Source: Litchfieldia alkalitelluris
GTDB taxonomy: Bacteria; Bacillota; Bacilli; Bacillales; Bacillaceae_L
Direction of reading: 5' to 3'
Assembly: GCF_002019645.1 (NCBI RefSeq)
Contig: NZ_KV917374.1
Coordinates: forward strand, 1,205,452 to 1,269,451
DNA length: 64,000 nt
Shown here: positions 17,457 to 26,722 of the stretch, piece after piece
How the letters are laid out: every line of letters starts with the position of its first letter
How positions within the stretch are numbered: position 1 is the first letter of the stretch
Position numbers and translations under genes: made by a program
Notes under the pieces: model-generated
Databases searched by the model: none
What the model saw: the letters and a program-made list of their open reading frames with translations, nothing else
Told to the model about the DNA's origin: nothing

Positions 17457-18941
17457 ATGTTTAAATGGCCAAATAAACAAGAGAAAAAACCAAAGTTGAT
17501 TGAAGAGGTTCATAATATATTTAAGAAATCAACCGATTTTTTATGCTATCACAGCACTGAAGCTGTAAGTCCATATTGGATCTATTATCAAAAATCACTT
17601 GTCGATTCAAAAAAATTACATGAAATGATCTTACCATATTTACAGTATTATCCTACTGAAAAGGCAAAGGATATTAAGAAAATAATACCAATTGAAGGTA
17701 TTATCATAACGGACAATATTGATGAGATCAAAGAGAAAGTCATGACAGGTTTTGTTATGGTCCAATTAAGTAAAAAAGACCGTAATTGTGCTTTAATAAG
17801 GGCGGAACTTCACGAAACCCGAAGTGTAACAGTGCCAGAAGTAGAATTTAGTGTACTTGGACCTAAGGAAGCATTTGTGGAATCATTAGATACAAATCTG
17901 AATCTAATCCGAAAACGATTGCCCATAGAACAGTTGAGAGTTAAAGAAGTAACTGTCGGTAAACTCTCGAAGACTCGAATTGCGGTATTATATGTTGATC
18001 ATATTGTGGATAAAGAAAATGTACAAACGGTTCTTCAGAGGCTGTCAGATATTGAATTCGACCACATCAATGATAGTACATATGTTAGTCAAATGATGGC
18101 TGATAATCATTCCTCACCATTCCCACAGCTTCTTGGTTCAGAAAGGCCGGATCGGGTCGTCTCTATTTTGGTTGAAGGAAAAGTAGCCATTATTGCTGAT
18201 GGTTCTCCACAAGCGATGATTGGACCAACAACCTTGGTTGAATTCTTCTCTTCCTTTGAAGACTATTATTTAAATTGGTACATCTCATCGTTTTTTAGAT
18301 TAATAAGGTTTTTTTCTGTTACATTTTCTCTTCTCGTAACACCGCTTTATGTCGCTGTATTAAGCTATCATTACGAATTAATTCCGAGAGATTTGATGAG
18401 TACACTGATCACTTCTAGAAGAGAGGTACCTTTACCGCCAATATTAGAGGCAGTATTCCTTGAACTTACAATTGAATTACTAAGAGAGGCTGGAGCGAGA
18501 CTTCCGACCAAAGTAGGTCAAACAATCGGTATCGTTGGAGGAATCGTAATAGGAACAGCATCTGTTGAAGCTGGTTTAACGAGTAATGTACTTTTAATCA
18601 TGGTCGCACTCGCTGCACTTGCTTCATTCACTACACCAATTTATAGCATGGGTAATACGATAAGGCTAATTCGTTTTCCGTTTCTTCTTTTTGCTGAGCT
18701 TTGGGGGTTACTAGGTATTGTCTTATGTTTTTCATTCATGCTCACCCATCTTCTTCGATTAACATCATTAGGAAGACCATACTTAGAGCCAATGTATCCG
18801 TTAAGGCTCAATGACCTGAAAGATTCACTTGTGCGTTTTCCTTTTTCAACTTTATCAAAACGTCCAGTGTTCACTGGAGATAAGAATAGAAGTAGGTTCA
18901 ATCAGAAACAGGCTCAAGAGAAGAAAGATATTGATGAGTAG
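17457..18941 (+). CDS. Spore germinant receptor A subunit (GerA family)
   Basis: A 494-residue GerAA/GerKA/YndD-type protein: a large N-terminal hydrophilic domain (to about residue 270) containing the VSILVEGKVAIIADGSP segment, then about five or six transmembrane helices with the conserved PLYVAVLSYHYELIP and REVPLPPILEA motifs, and a hydrophilic C-terminal tail. It is an inner spore membrane subunit that, with the B and C subunits, senses nutrients and starts germination. ATG 17457 is preferred, following GTGGTG. First gene of a three-gene operon; no confident sigma-G promoter could be placed in the 240-base gap upstream. Confidence 0.93.
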   Translation: MFKWPNKQEKKPKLIEEVHNIFKKSTDFLCYHSTEAVSPYWIYYQKSLVDSKKLHEMILPYLQYYPTEKAKDIKKIIPIEGIIITDNIDEIKEKVMTGFVMVQLSKKDRNCALIRAELHETRSVTVPEVEFSVLGPKEAFVESLDTNLNLIRKRLPIEQLRVKEVTVGKLSKTRIAVLYVDHIVDKENVQTVLQRLSDIEFDHINDSTYVSQMMADNHSSPFPQLLGSERPDRVVSILVEGKVAIIADGSPQAMIGPTTLVEFFSSFEDYYLNWYISSFFRLIRFFSVTFSLLVTPLYVAVLSYHYELIPRDLMSTLITSRREVPLPPILEAVFLELTIELLREAGARLPTKVGQTIGIVGGIVIGTASVEAGLTSNVLLIMVALAALASFTTPIYSMGNTIRLIRFPFLLFAELWGLLGIVLCFSFMLTHLLRLTSLGRPYLEPMYPLRLNDLKDSLVRFPFSTLSKRPVFTGDKNRSRFNQKQAQEKKDIDE

Positions 18942-18963
18942 TGTGTTTTAAGGAGCTGTTACA

Positions 18964-20046
18964 ATGGTTAAAGAAAGATTTTTAATATCACCACACTTGG
19001 TTTTTTTTGTCATATCTTCTTCACAAATAGGCATTGGGGTTCTTGGATTCCAACGAATTATTGCAAAAGAAGCAGGCAAAGATAGCTGGATGGCAATTCT
19101 CTTAGCAGCACTTTGTGTTCACATTATTGTTTTTATTATGTATCGAATGTTAAAGGAGTCAAAAGGAGATCTGATAAGTATTCATCAATTAACCTTTGGT
19201 AAATGGATGGGTAACGGGTTGAGCCTGTTTTTTATTGTATATCTGGTTCTTAAGTCTATTGCTATACTTAGGTCATATGTTGAAGTCATACAGGTATGGA
19301 TGTTCCCAGAACTAAATTTATGGGTTTTTAACTTATATTTTCTTCTATTAGTGATTTATATTGTTACAGGTGGATTCCGAGTTGTGGCTGGAATTTGTTT
19401 ATTTAGCATTATCCTACCTTTTTATTTAATCTTTTCAATTATGTTTCCTATTGAGTTTTCGAGTTTTCGAAACTTAGTACCACCCTTTACTCACTCAGTC
19501 GTTGATATTTTAAAAGCTACTAAGTCAATGTCCCTAACAGTGATTGGGTTTGAAATTTTATTGCTAATTTATCCTTATATAAAAAATCCAGAGAAATCAA
19601 AAAAATGGGCTCACTTAGGTGTGATGTACTCAACTTTTATTTTTTTGCTTACTGGAGTTGTTTCCCTAATATTTTTTAGTGAAGGACAGTTAGAAAAAAT
19701 GATATGGGCAACATTGTCAATGTGGAAAATCGTTGAAATACCTATTGTCGAAAGGTTTGAATATGTAGGAATTACTTCTTGGTTGATTCTAGTTATACCG
19801 AATGTATGCTTAGAACTATGGGCCTCGAGTCGGATAATTAAAAGAGTTTCCTCATTTAAACAGAGACATGCTCTTATAGTGTTAGCAGGACTCGTATTAA
19901 TCTGCTCTAGTCTTCTAACAACAAGGACTCAAATTAATATGGTGAATGACATTGTTGCTCAAATAGGTTTTTATTTCGTGTTTTTTTATATTCCATTTCT
20001 GTATGTACTATTTTTGGTTGTACAAAAAGTGAGGAAAAAACAATGA
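18964..20046 (+). CDS. Spore germinant receptor B subunit (GerB family, APC-like)
   Basis: A 360-residue polytopic protein of the GerAB/GerKB/YndE type, with about ten transmembrane helices and an amino-acid-transporter fold. The N-terminus (ISPHLVFFVISSSQIGIGVL) is the usual ligand-binding start of the family. B subunits bind the germinant, so this chain largely sets specificity; the ligand cannot be read from sequence. AAGGAG precedes ATG 18964. The stop overlaps the next gene's start (ATGA), indicating coupled translation. Confidence 0.92.
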   Translation: MVKERFLISPHLVFFVISSSQIGIGVLGFQRIIAKEAGKDSWMAILLAALCVHIIVFIMYRMLKESKGDLISIHQLTFGKWMGNGLSLFFIVYLVLKSIAILRSYVEVIQVWMFPELNLWVFNLYFLLLVIYIVTGGFRVVAGICLFSIILPFYLIFSIMFPIEFSSFRNLVPPFTHSVVDILKATKSMSLTVIGFEILLLIYPYIKNPEKSKKWAHLGVMYSTFIFLLTGVVSLIFFSEGQLEKMIWATLSMWKIVEIPIVERFEYVGITSWLILVIPNVCLELWASSRIIKRVSSFKQRHALIVLAGLVLICSSLLTTRTQINMVNDIVAQIGFYFVFFYIPFLYVLFLVVQKVRKKQ

Positions 20047-21125
20047 GAACTATAGTCATTGGAATGGCCTTTTTTATACTCGTGGTAGTAACCTTTACAA
20101 GTGGTAGAGTTGAAAAAGAAATCGTTGACGAGATTAACATAGCTACTGCGATTGGCATTGATGCAGCTAAAGAAAATGAAATTAAGGGAACAGTAGTAAT
20201 ACCCGTATTTTTAGCTGATCAGAGCATTGAAAATGCATCGTTTGAGGGGAAATCAGTTTTAGCCCGTGAAGTTGTTAATGAACTTCAAAATAAATCGGCG
20301 GATCCATTAGTTACCGGTGGAATAAGGGTAGCATTATATGGTGAAGAAGTGGCTAAAAAGGGAATCAATGAATATGTAGACGCACTGCAAAGAGATGCTA
20401 GTATTGGTTCAAGGGTGTTTTTAGCTGTTGTTGATGGTGAAGCAAGCGAAATACTAACTAAAACACTAGGTAACCGTGGGACTGGAACATATTTAAGAGA
20501 TATGTTAAGCCATAACATGAATAGACGTGATTTACCTGAAATGAATCTCCATTTATTTGTGTTCCGCTACTACACAAAAGGGATGGACCCGTTTTTACCG
20601 TATATAAAGCTTATAGAAGATAAAGTAGAGATAAAAGGGCTTGCTATTTTTAAAGAAGAAAAAATGATTGACGTGGTTGATCAAGACAATCTCTTTTTCT
20701 TTAAAGCATTGGTACAGAATTTTGGCGAAGGAACTCATACAGTTTATTTAGAAGAAGAAGATGAATACGCATCTATAAAAAGAATCGTTTCTAAGAGGAA
20801 AATAAAGGTAGAAGAAGTTAATGGAGATCCAAAGGTAACAGTACAAGTTTATTTGCAAGGTGTATTAAGTGAGTATTCTGGTAGAAAAACTGACGAAGGA
20901 ACAGTTCAAGCAATTATTTCAGAATTGGAAAAAGAGATTATATACAGATCTGAAAAACTGATAAAAAAATACCAAAAAATGAATGCAGACCCAATAGGGA
21001 TAGGATATTTTGCTCAAAGTACTTTACGTGGTTTTGATGAAGAAAAATGGAGGAATGGATATCCTGACGTGGAAATAAAAGTTGAAGCAGAGGTAGACTT
21101 GATTCAAACTGGTATAATAGAGTAA
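20043..21125 (+). CDS. Spore germinant receptor C subunit (Ger(x)C family) lacking the lipobox cysteine
   Basis: A 360-residue Ger(x)C protein with the usual three-domain layout: N-terminal export helix (residues 3-19), then NIATAIGIDA..., the central domain and the C-terminal domain with the GIGYFAQSTLRGFDE segment. Most family members are lipoproteins with a Gly-Cys lipobox; here that point reads TSGRVEKE, with no cysteine, so acylation by Lgt would not occur and the helix would act as an uncleaved anchor or simple signal. Its start overlaps the B-subunit stop by four bases. No terminator follows before the M50 gene. Confidence 0.88.
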   Translation: MRTIVIGMAFFILVVVTFTSGRVEKEIVDEINIATAIGIDAAKENEIKGTVVIPVFLADQSIENASFEGKSVLAREVVNELQNKSADPLVTGGIRVALYGEEVAKKGINEYVDALQRDASIGSRVFLAVVDGEASEILTKTLGNRGTGTYLRDMLSHNMNRRDLPEMNLHLFVFRYYTKGMDPFLPYIKLIEDKVEIKGLAIFKEEKMIDVVDQDNLFFFKALVQNFGEGTHTVYLEEEDEYASIKRIVSKRKIKVEEVNGDPKVTVQVYLQGVLSEYSGRKTDEGTVQAIISELEKEIIYRSEKLIKKYQKMNADPIGIGYFAQSTLRGFDEEKWRNGYPDVEIKVEAEVDLIQTGIIE

Positions 21126-21178
21126 CAATTGGTACAATTTAGCATAGGAGAAATTCATAAAAACAAAGGATTGGGGAA

Positions 21179-21643
21179 ATGCTTTTTATTATCTATTTGT
21201 TATTGCTAATTGTACCAGTAACTAACCTTTTCCACGAAATGGGTCATGCTTTGTGTGCAAAGCTTTTTAAGTTAAGTGAAATACATATAGGAATAGGAAC
21301 AGGAAAGTTGTTATATAGGTTTAAAATAGTGGGAATTGTTATTAACATACATATGTTGTATTTCATAGGTGCATATACAACCAATGAGGGTTCTACAAAT
21401 GAGATACCTCAATGGCAAAAAGGCCTCATTTCTCTAGGTGGACCTTTTATAAATATTGTTATTTCCATTATTGTATTGCTAGTAACTACACAGGAAAGTA
21501 TGTTCTTTGAGTTGTTTATACTATTTAATCTGTGGGTAGGTCTTATGAATTTGTTGCCTTACAGAATAAAAAAACGAGAATCAGACGGTCTTATATTTTT
21601 AAAATCGATGCTACACGAATTAAAGGCTATTAAAACAAAATAA
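21179..21643 (+). CDS. M50-family (site-2 protease-like) membrane metalloprotease
   Basis: A 154-residue hydrophobic protein. The zinc motif HEMGH (H19, E20, H23) lies in the first transmembrane helix, and the third-ligand region reads NLLPYRIKKRESDG (about residues 124-137), matching the N-x-x-P-x-x-x-x-D-G pattern of intramembrane M50 peptidases. It lacks PDZ and CBS domains, so it is a minimal version. AAAGGA precedes the ATG by eight bases. The substrate is unknown. It lies downstream of the germinant receptor genes and 12 bases before an SDR gene. Confidence 0.8.
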   Translation: MLFIIYLLLLIVPVTNLFHEMGHALCAKLFKLSEIHIGIGTGKLLYRFKIVGIVINIHMLYFIGAYTTNEGSTNEIPQWQKGLISLGGPFINIVISIIVLLVTTQESMFFELFILFNLWVGLMNLLPYRIKKRESDGLIFLKSMLHELKAIKTK

Positions 21644-21655
21644 GAGGTGTATGTT

Positions 21656-22411
21656 TTGAAGTATTTTATTGTCACTGGGACCTCACGCGGTCTTGGGAAA
21701 GCGATAACTGAACAACTCATTGCAAAGGATCATACGATATTTTGTATTTCAAGAAAACAGAATAACGAACTAAAAAATCTTGCAAGTAGTCAGGGCATTC
21801 CATTATATTATTTTTCATGTGATCTACAAAAAGTTGAAGAAGTCGAGCGGGTTATGGAGAAAATCTTTACAACAATTGATTTTTCAAGTGCAGAAGGAAT
21901 TTACTTGATTAATAATGCAGGTGTGATTCAGCCTATTAAACCAATCGGCAAAGCAACATCAAATGAAATCGCTACGAATGTCCAAGTCAATTTAATTGCT
22001 CCGATGATTTTATCAACATACTTTATCCAATATACAAGTAATATTAATACGGTGAAAATGATTATAAATATATCATCTGGTGCAGCGAATCGACCAAGTG
22101 TCGGTTGGGCAACTTATTGTAGTTCAAAATCAGGATTAGATATGTTCACTAAGGCAGTTAGTATCGAGCAGGAAAATGTAGCAAATCCTGCAGTGGTTAT
22201 CTCTTTTTCACCAGGTATTATGGATACGGATATGCAAGCAGACATACGTCAATCAGATAAAGACGATTTTGCAGAGTTAGAAAAATTTGTAGAATTTGAA
22301 CAACAAGGACTATTGAGGTCAACAGAAACCGTTGCAAAAATTTTACTTAACTTGGTGTTCAATGGATTACCTGTTAACGGGAAAATTTATGATATAAAAG
22401 AAATGATCTAA
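21656..22411 (+). CDS. Short-chain dehydrogenase, YueD / benzil-reductase type
   Basis: A 251-residue Rossmann-fold reductase. The NADP(H) loop TGTSRGLG (residues 7-14), the NNAG motif, and the catalytic Ser and Tyr-x-x-x-Lys (ISSGAA and YCSSK) are all present. The sequence resembles YueD, described as a (S)-benzoin-forming benzil reductase and related to sepiapterin reductase. TTG 21656 fits the AGAGGTG site best; GTG 21647 lies inside that site. The physiological substrate is unknown. Confidence 0.8.
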   Translation: MKYFIVTGTSRGLGKAITEQLIAKDHTIFCISRKQNNELKNLASSQGIPLYYFSCDLQKVEEVERVMEKIFTTIDFSSAEGIYLINNAGVIQPIKPIGKATSNEIATNVQVNLIAPMILSTYFIQYTSNINTVKMIINISSGAANRPSVGWATYCSSKSGLDMFTKAVSIEQENVANPAVVISFSPGIMDTDMQADIRQSDKDDFAELEKFVEFEQQGLLRSTETVAKILLNLVFNGLPVNGKIYDIKEMI

Positions 22412-22470
22412 AAAACGAGCCTTGAGGTTAGTAACTAGTTTCATAGAACAAGAAATGTGGGGGAATAAAG

Positions 22471-23421
22471 ATGGCTAAAACAATAAATGTTGGTGTGATA
22501 GGTTTAGGAGCAATAGGGGAAAGGCTGATTGGAGCATTTTCGCAGTATCCGGAGACAAGCGTAGTTGCTGTTTGTGATACGATGACGGAGCGAGTCGAGG
22601 CGATGACTAGTAAAGCTGATGGAGTTAAAGGCTATACAGATTACAATGAAATGATTAATGAAACAAACTTGGATTTAGTTTATATTGCAGTTCCACCGAA
22701 GTTTCATCATAAAATTGCTTTAGATGTGATTGAAAAGGGTATACATATTTTATGTGAAAAGCCTCTTGCTAATTCGATTGAAGAAGCAAAAGAAATGATG
22801 GACAAAGCCAATGAAAAAGGAATTACACAAGCGATGAATTTTCCTTTAAACTATAGTCCTGGTGCGAACACGTTTAAAAAGCTAATTGATGAAGGTTATG
22901 TTGGGGAATTACGAAGAGTAGAACTAACTATGCACTTTCCACAGTGGCCGCGATCTTGGCAACAAAACGATTGGGTGGCAAGTAGGGAACAAGGTGGTTT
23001 TGTTCTTGAGGTGGGTGTCCACTTTATCCAACAAACTCAGCGCATCTTTGGTTCCGTTAAGCCAATTCAAAGTTTGTTAGAGCTACCAAGTGATCAAGCG
23101 AGATCAGAAGTTGGAATTTTTGCTAATCTTGAATTAGAAGGCGGTATTCCATTCATCATAAATGGTCTAAGTGATATCGCAGGTGATGAGAGGATATCAT
23201 TTACTGCTTATGGCACAGAAGGAACTCTTTCTTTAATTAATTGGTCTGCAGTTGAAGGTGGAAAACTGGGAGAGTCAATCAAACCGATAGAAATGGTTGA
23301 CCAATCAGATAGCCTTATAAGTAATATTGTAAAAGCTCTTAATGGAGAGAAAGCAGAGCTTTATGACTTTGCAGCTGGATATGAAGCGCAGGTTGTTTTG
23401 GAGAAGTTGAGAAATAGATAG
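22471..23421 (+). CDS. Gfo/Idh/MocA-family oxidoreductase
   Basis: A 316-residue NAD(P)-dependent dehydrogenase. The N-terminal Rossmann domain has GVIGLGAIGERL and the family's EKP motif (LCEKPLANS, about residues 93-101); the C-terminal alpha/beta domain includes the EVGVHFIQQ segment, where the His usually serves in catalysis or binding. Substrates of this family are commonly sugars or inositols; none can be assigned. GTGGGGG precedes the ATG. A terminator-like hairpin follows. Confidence 0.88.
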   Translation: MAKTINVGVIGLGAIGERLIGAFSQYPETSVVAVCDTMTERVEAMTSKADGVKGYTDYNEMINETNLDLVYIAVPPKFHHKIALDVIEKGIHILCEKPLANSIEEAKEMMDKANEKGITQAMNFPLNYSPGANTFKKLIDEGYVGELRRVELTMHFPQWPRSWQQNDWVASREQGGFVLEVGVHFIQQTQRIFGSVKPIQSLLELPSDQARSEVGIFANLELEGGIPFIINGLSDIAGDERISFTAYGTEGTLSLINWSAVEGGKLGESIKPIEMVDQSDSLISNIVKALNGEKAELYDFAAGYEAQVVLEKLRNR

Positions 23422-23434
23422 GTAGTTAATGATT

Positions 23435-23469
23435 AGTGGCTGTTCCGTTGAGGGATGGCTACTTTTTTT
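23435..23469 (+). terminator. Probable intrinsic terminator
   Basis: AGTGGC pairs with GCTACT (one G-U pair), followed by seven T residues, 14 bases after the oxidoreductase stop. Confidence 0.55.
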
Positions 23470-23707
23470 ATGAAGATTAAGAGGCAGCGGGAAAGTGACG
23501 GGGTCTGGCGTTGAGACAGGAAGTTGGTTTCTTCAGGTGTTCGTCTGTTGCATCAACTAACATGTAGATTGGATTATCACTAGTTTAAGTTGAACTTCAA
23601 CCTGACAGTATTATTGCAATATTGCTGAATGAATATAATTTGTTTGTTAATTGATTTTCATTTACCGCTAGAGTAATAATACGTTCTCAAAATTGTAAAC
23701 TGGTAAA

Positions 23708-23729
23708 TGAAAATGATTTTCAAAATCAT
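23708..23729. promoter_or_regulatory. Fur box (iron-regulated operator)
   Basis: Two overlapping perfect palindromes: TGAAAATGATTTTCA (7-1-7 layout, 23708-23722) and ATGATTTTCAAAATCAT (23713-23729). Both match the Fur operator type TGATAATNATTATCA closely. A possible -35 TTGACT at 23729-23734 overlaps its end. It would repress the downstream iron genes when iron is plentiful. Confidence 0.8.
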
Positions 23730-23830
23730 TGACTTCACAAACGACTTAAAATAGACTTATATTTATAGAAAACATCAGCAGTGGGGTGAGCTTAACACTT
23801 GTATAAAATTATTCAAGTGTTAATGAAGAG

Positions 23831-24383
23831 AACAAGAAGAACCACTTAACAATTAGCTAGGTTTTCCACGGGTTACTATCGGATTCCTAGTGAGTGCTAG
23901 CAATGAGATAGTAGCTGATAGCTTACCGTGGAGTCATTAGACAATCACTTGCATCGCCAGAACGTATTATCCTAACATGAGGAGCTTTTGTTGCGTTTGT
24001 ATCTTTTTTGGGGAATTTTAGTGATAAAAACAATTCTTTTACAGTAAGTATACAGTGGTACCTTTAGCTGCATTTTTAGGTGTTTACGACTAGGGTTTAT
24101 AATATATCAATTTAGTTAGCAAATATATGAATTACCTGGTTTGATTACGTATTAAACTTGGAAAATGGATTGATTTAACACCAGCAGTCATTAATTCTAA
24201 GTTGCGCATGCATCTTTTTAGCTCTGATATTTATTTAAGGGTATTTGTAATGATTGCCGATTTATTTGGCAGAACGGTCACTCCACTACACATTCCAGCA
24301 GGGGTGTTCACAGCAGGAATAGGTGCACCTTATATCATTTATTTATTATGTAAAAAGCCGAAATTTCTAAATAGAGGGAGGGA
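23831..24383 (+). pseudogene. Collapsed FecCD-family siderophore permease gene
   Basis: Fragments in several frames line up in order with an iron-siderophore permease: LGFPRVTIGFLVSAS (near 23857), VIRQSLASPERIIL (near 23931), GAFVAFVSFLGNF, VPLAAFLGVYD (near 24058), and the C-terminal MIADLFGRTVTP...IPAGVFTAGIGAPY (24250-24350). Stops and frame changes separate the blocks and the total length is about half of a normal gene, so large deletions and many indels have occurred. The Fur box and the downstream ATPase and reductase genes are intact, so decay is confined to the permease. Confidence 0.85.
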
Positions 24384-24392
24384 GTTAATGAT

Positions 24393-25202
24393 ATGCATGC
24401 ATTGGAAACAAAAGATCTGAAATTATCATATGGTGATTCTTTAATTATAGATGAGCTAAACCTTCATATTCCAAAGGGTGAAATTACCGTTTTTATTGGA
24501 GGAAATGGTTGTGGAAAGTCGACGCTATTACGTTCAATGGCGCGTTTACTTAAACCTCAGCAGGGGTCAGTCTTACTAGAAGGGCATTCCATTTCTAGGC
24601 TCGCGACAAAAGAAGTTGCAAAAAAGTTAGCGATATTACCACAAGGACCGATAGCACCCGAGGGACTAACCGTCCTGCAGTTAGTCAAACAAGGAAGATA
24701 TCCTTATCAAAGCTGGTTAAAGCAATGGACTGAAGAAGATGAGAGAGTTGTTAACAACGCACTTCAATCAACAAGAATGGAAGAGTTGGCTGATAAACCA
24801 GTTGATTCACTTTCAGGGGGTCAACGCCAAAGAGCATGGATTGCGATGACATTGGCACAGCAAACTGAGATCATTCTACTAGATGAACCAACAACATATC
24901 TTGACATGACTCACCAAATTGAAATATTAGATTTGCTATTTGAACTTAATGAAAAAGAGAAAAGAACGATAATCATGGTATTACATGATTTAAACCTTGC
25001 ATGTCGATATGCTCACCACATTGTTGCAATTAAAGATAAGAAAATATTTGCAGAAGGAAAACCAGAACATGTGATTAATTGTGACTTAGTTAAGAATGTC
25101 TTTGATATGAATTGTGAGGTTACCATTGACCCCTTATTTGGGACTCCTTTATGTATCCCACATGGAAAAGGACGTTGTATTTTAAATAGAGTGGGTGTGT
25201 AA
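24393..25202 (+). CDS. yusV: Siderophore ABC transporter ATP-binding protein (YusV/FepC type)
   Basis: A 269-residue ABC ATPase with Walker [10 protein letters not shown] (about residues 36-44), Q-loop LPQG, signature [13 protein letters not shown], Walker B IILLDEPT and the switch His (LHDLN). It is complete. Its own permease has collapsed upstream, but in B. subtilis YusV serves as a shared ATPase for several siderophore permeases encoded elsewhere, so this protein can still be functional in trans. GAGGGAGGGAG precedes the ATG. Expression is presumably driven by the Fur-box promoter. The neighbour yusU supports the assignment. Confidence 0.88.
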   Translation: MHALETKDLKLSYGDSLIIDELNLHIPKGEITVFIGGNGCGKSTLLRSMARLLKPQQGSVLLEGHSISRLATKEVAKKLAILPQGPIAPEGLTVLQLVKQGRYPYQSWLKQWTEEDERVVNNALQSTRMEELADKPVDSLSGGQRQRAWIAMTLAQQTEIILLDEPTTYLDMTHQIEILDLLFELNEKEKRTIIMVLHDLNLACRYAHHIVAIKDKKIFAEGKPEHVINCDLVKNVFDMNCEVTIDPLFGTPLCIPHGKGRCILNRVGV

Positions 25203-25205
25203 GAA

Positions 25206-25979
25206 ATGAAGATGAATCTTCTAAAAGAGGAAATTGATCAGTTAAAACAATATCGTTTAGGGGAGGCTTCTTTGAATATGGATTCTATTGTCCAATTGGA
25301 GGATCTACTAATTAAGGAAAATCTAGTCGCCTTTTTGACTGATATCAAGGAAAGTATCAATGCTCCAGACCTTTTAGTGGCAGGATCGATGTTTGCAAAA
25401 AGATATGGTTTTTTTGCAGTATTATCCCTATATTCAATGACGATATTAAATAAACGGTTAAATACTTCGATTAATAATGTGTTATTGGATGTTAATCAAA
25501 AGGGTGATATTTGGCTACCTACATTTATTTTTGAAGATACAGCCGTCGAGTCAACTGATGAGCAAAGGATCGCATGGCGTGATGAGACTATTCATGGAAT
25601 CTTTAATGAACACATAGATGTTGTGGTTAAACAATTGGCTTCTGTTTCAAATCTTTCTAAACAGACTCTTTGGGAAAATATCGCAATATATATCTTTTGG
25701 TTTTACGAACGGTTACTTGAAGAAAATGGAGACTTTGATGAAGTGACAAAAGCGAGAATTCAAGATGATTTCTCGTATGTTGTAACGGAGGCGAAGTCCG
25801 ACTTGTTTGGTGCATATCGTAAAAATCCTCTTCAAAAATTTTATCATAAAAAAGTAAAGCTGGAAGTTACCGACCAAGAAATAAGGGTTCGCTCTACGTG
25901 TTGTTTGTACTATAAAACAAATGCAGAGCAAACCAAATGTACTACATGTCCACTGCAATTTAAAAAAGCTGCTATTTAG
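25206..25979 (+). CDS. FhuF-like ferric-siderophore reductase, 2Fe-2S
   Basis: A 257-residue protein with the FhuF-type C-terminal iron-sulfur motif Cys-Cys-x(10)-Cys-x2-Cys (STCCLYYKTNAEQTKCTTC, about residues 228-246). The rest is the usual helical domain. FhuF-type proteins reduce ferric siderophores in the cytosol to release iron. It starts three bases after the yusV stop, so the two genes are one transcription unit and form the uptake-plus-release part of a siderophore system. Confidence 0.85.
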   Translation: MKMNLLKEEIDQLKQYRLGEASLNMDSIVQLEDLLIKENLVAFLTDIKESINAPDLLVAGSMFAKRYGFFAVLSLYSMTILNKRLNTSINNVLLDVNQKGDIWLPTFIFEDTAVESTDEQRIAWRDETIHGIFNEHIDVVVKQLASVSNLSKQTLWENIAIYIFWFYERLLEENGDFDEVTKARIQDDFSYVVTEAKSDLFGAYRKNPLQKFYHKKVKLEVTDQEIRVRSTCCLYYKTNAEQTKCTTCPLQFKKAAI

Positions 25980-26042
25980 TGATAAACTGATATCAGTGTG
26001 TGTATCCTTCCTTTACCAATAAGATGAAAGGGGGAGAGTGAA

Positions 26043-26288
26043 TTGGAACAAAAGCTAAAAGAACAATTTAATGGTCTGTTAGAAAAATACACGGAATTAA
26101 TGGTAGGGAAAAGTGATCCTGAGTTAATTGAAAAGGTTCAAATGTGGGCACTTTATTCCCATATTGCCAAATCAATGCCACCACTTGCAAAGCACTGGAA
26201 TGAGACATATCCTGATGCGAAAGATGGAATGAAACAATTAGTTAATGAAATTAAGGAATTAAATGAAGAACACCGCGCGAAGAAATGA
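26043..26288 (+). CDS. yusU: YusU-like DUF2573 protein
   Basis: An 81-residue, highly charged helical protein (EKYTELMVGKSDPELIEKV...), matching my memory of the YusU/DUF2573 family, which sits next to yusV in Bacillus. Function unknown. TTG 26043 follows AAGGGGGAG. No signal peptide or membrane helix. Confidence 0.7.
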   Translation: MEQKLKEQFNGLLEKYTELMVGKSDPELIEKVQMWALYSHIAKSMPPLAKHWNETYPDAKDGMKQLVNEIKELNEEHRAKK

Positions 26289-26427
26289 AGAATCTTTTCT
26301 GAAGGATTTGTTTTATTGAGCTAATTTAAAGTAAATGTAAGAATAGATTAGAATGGTCGGGAAAAAGCCAAACTACTTGGTTTAACGGGTTCGGATTTCG
26401 AATAAAAAAACTAACCTCTGATTTTTT

Positions 26428-26618
26428 ATAAGGGGAGTTTTTCCCGTTAGCCTGCAGAATTGGGCTTGGTTAGGGTGATATAAGGGAAGTTTTTCCCGTT
26501 AAGTCAAAGCAAAATGGTCCATTTTAATGTTTTTCGCGTAAATAGGGAGAATTTTTCCCTTTATTTACTCTATATTTGGTGCTATTTCCTCAATAAGAGG
26601 AATTTCTTCCCTTATTTT
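26428..26618 (+). repeat. Composite four-hairpin repeat, array 1
   Basis: Four purine/pyrimidine palindromes lie at 26428-26449, 26480-26501, 26540-26566 and 26592-26618, of the type ATAAGGGAAGTTTTTCCCGT. Centre spacings are about 52, 62 and 52 bases. Spacer sequences resemble those of array 3 in the same orientation (for example TGTTTTTCGCGTAAATAG before the third hairpin). This array occupies the gene-free region 26289-26968, where otherwise only hairpin terminators were seen. Confidence 0.8.
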
Positions 26619-26683
26619 TGTAGCTTATTTGCTGGCAACTTTTGTAGATTTGTAAATCGCTAACCGGTGCTTATATTGGGATG

Positions 26684-26722
26684 AAAAATGCTTGAAGCAT
26701 ATGTCTCCGAGCATTTTTTTTC
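26684..26722 (+). terminator. Terminator-like stem-loop
   Basis: AAAAATGCT / AGCATTTTT form a 9-bp stem with a 17-base loop and a long T run. No gene immediately precedes it; it may end transcripts reading through from yusU. Confidence 0.55.

Noticed and set aside
26428-26618. Regularly spaced palindromes considered as a CRISPR array
   Set aside because: Only four units, spacing alternates 52/62/52, the units are not identical, and spacers are related between the three loci; no cas genes.
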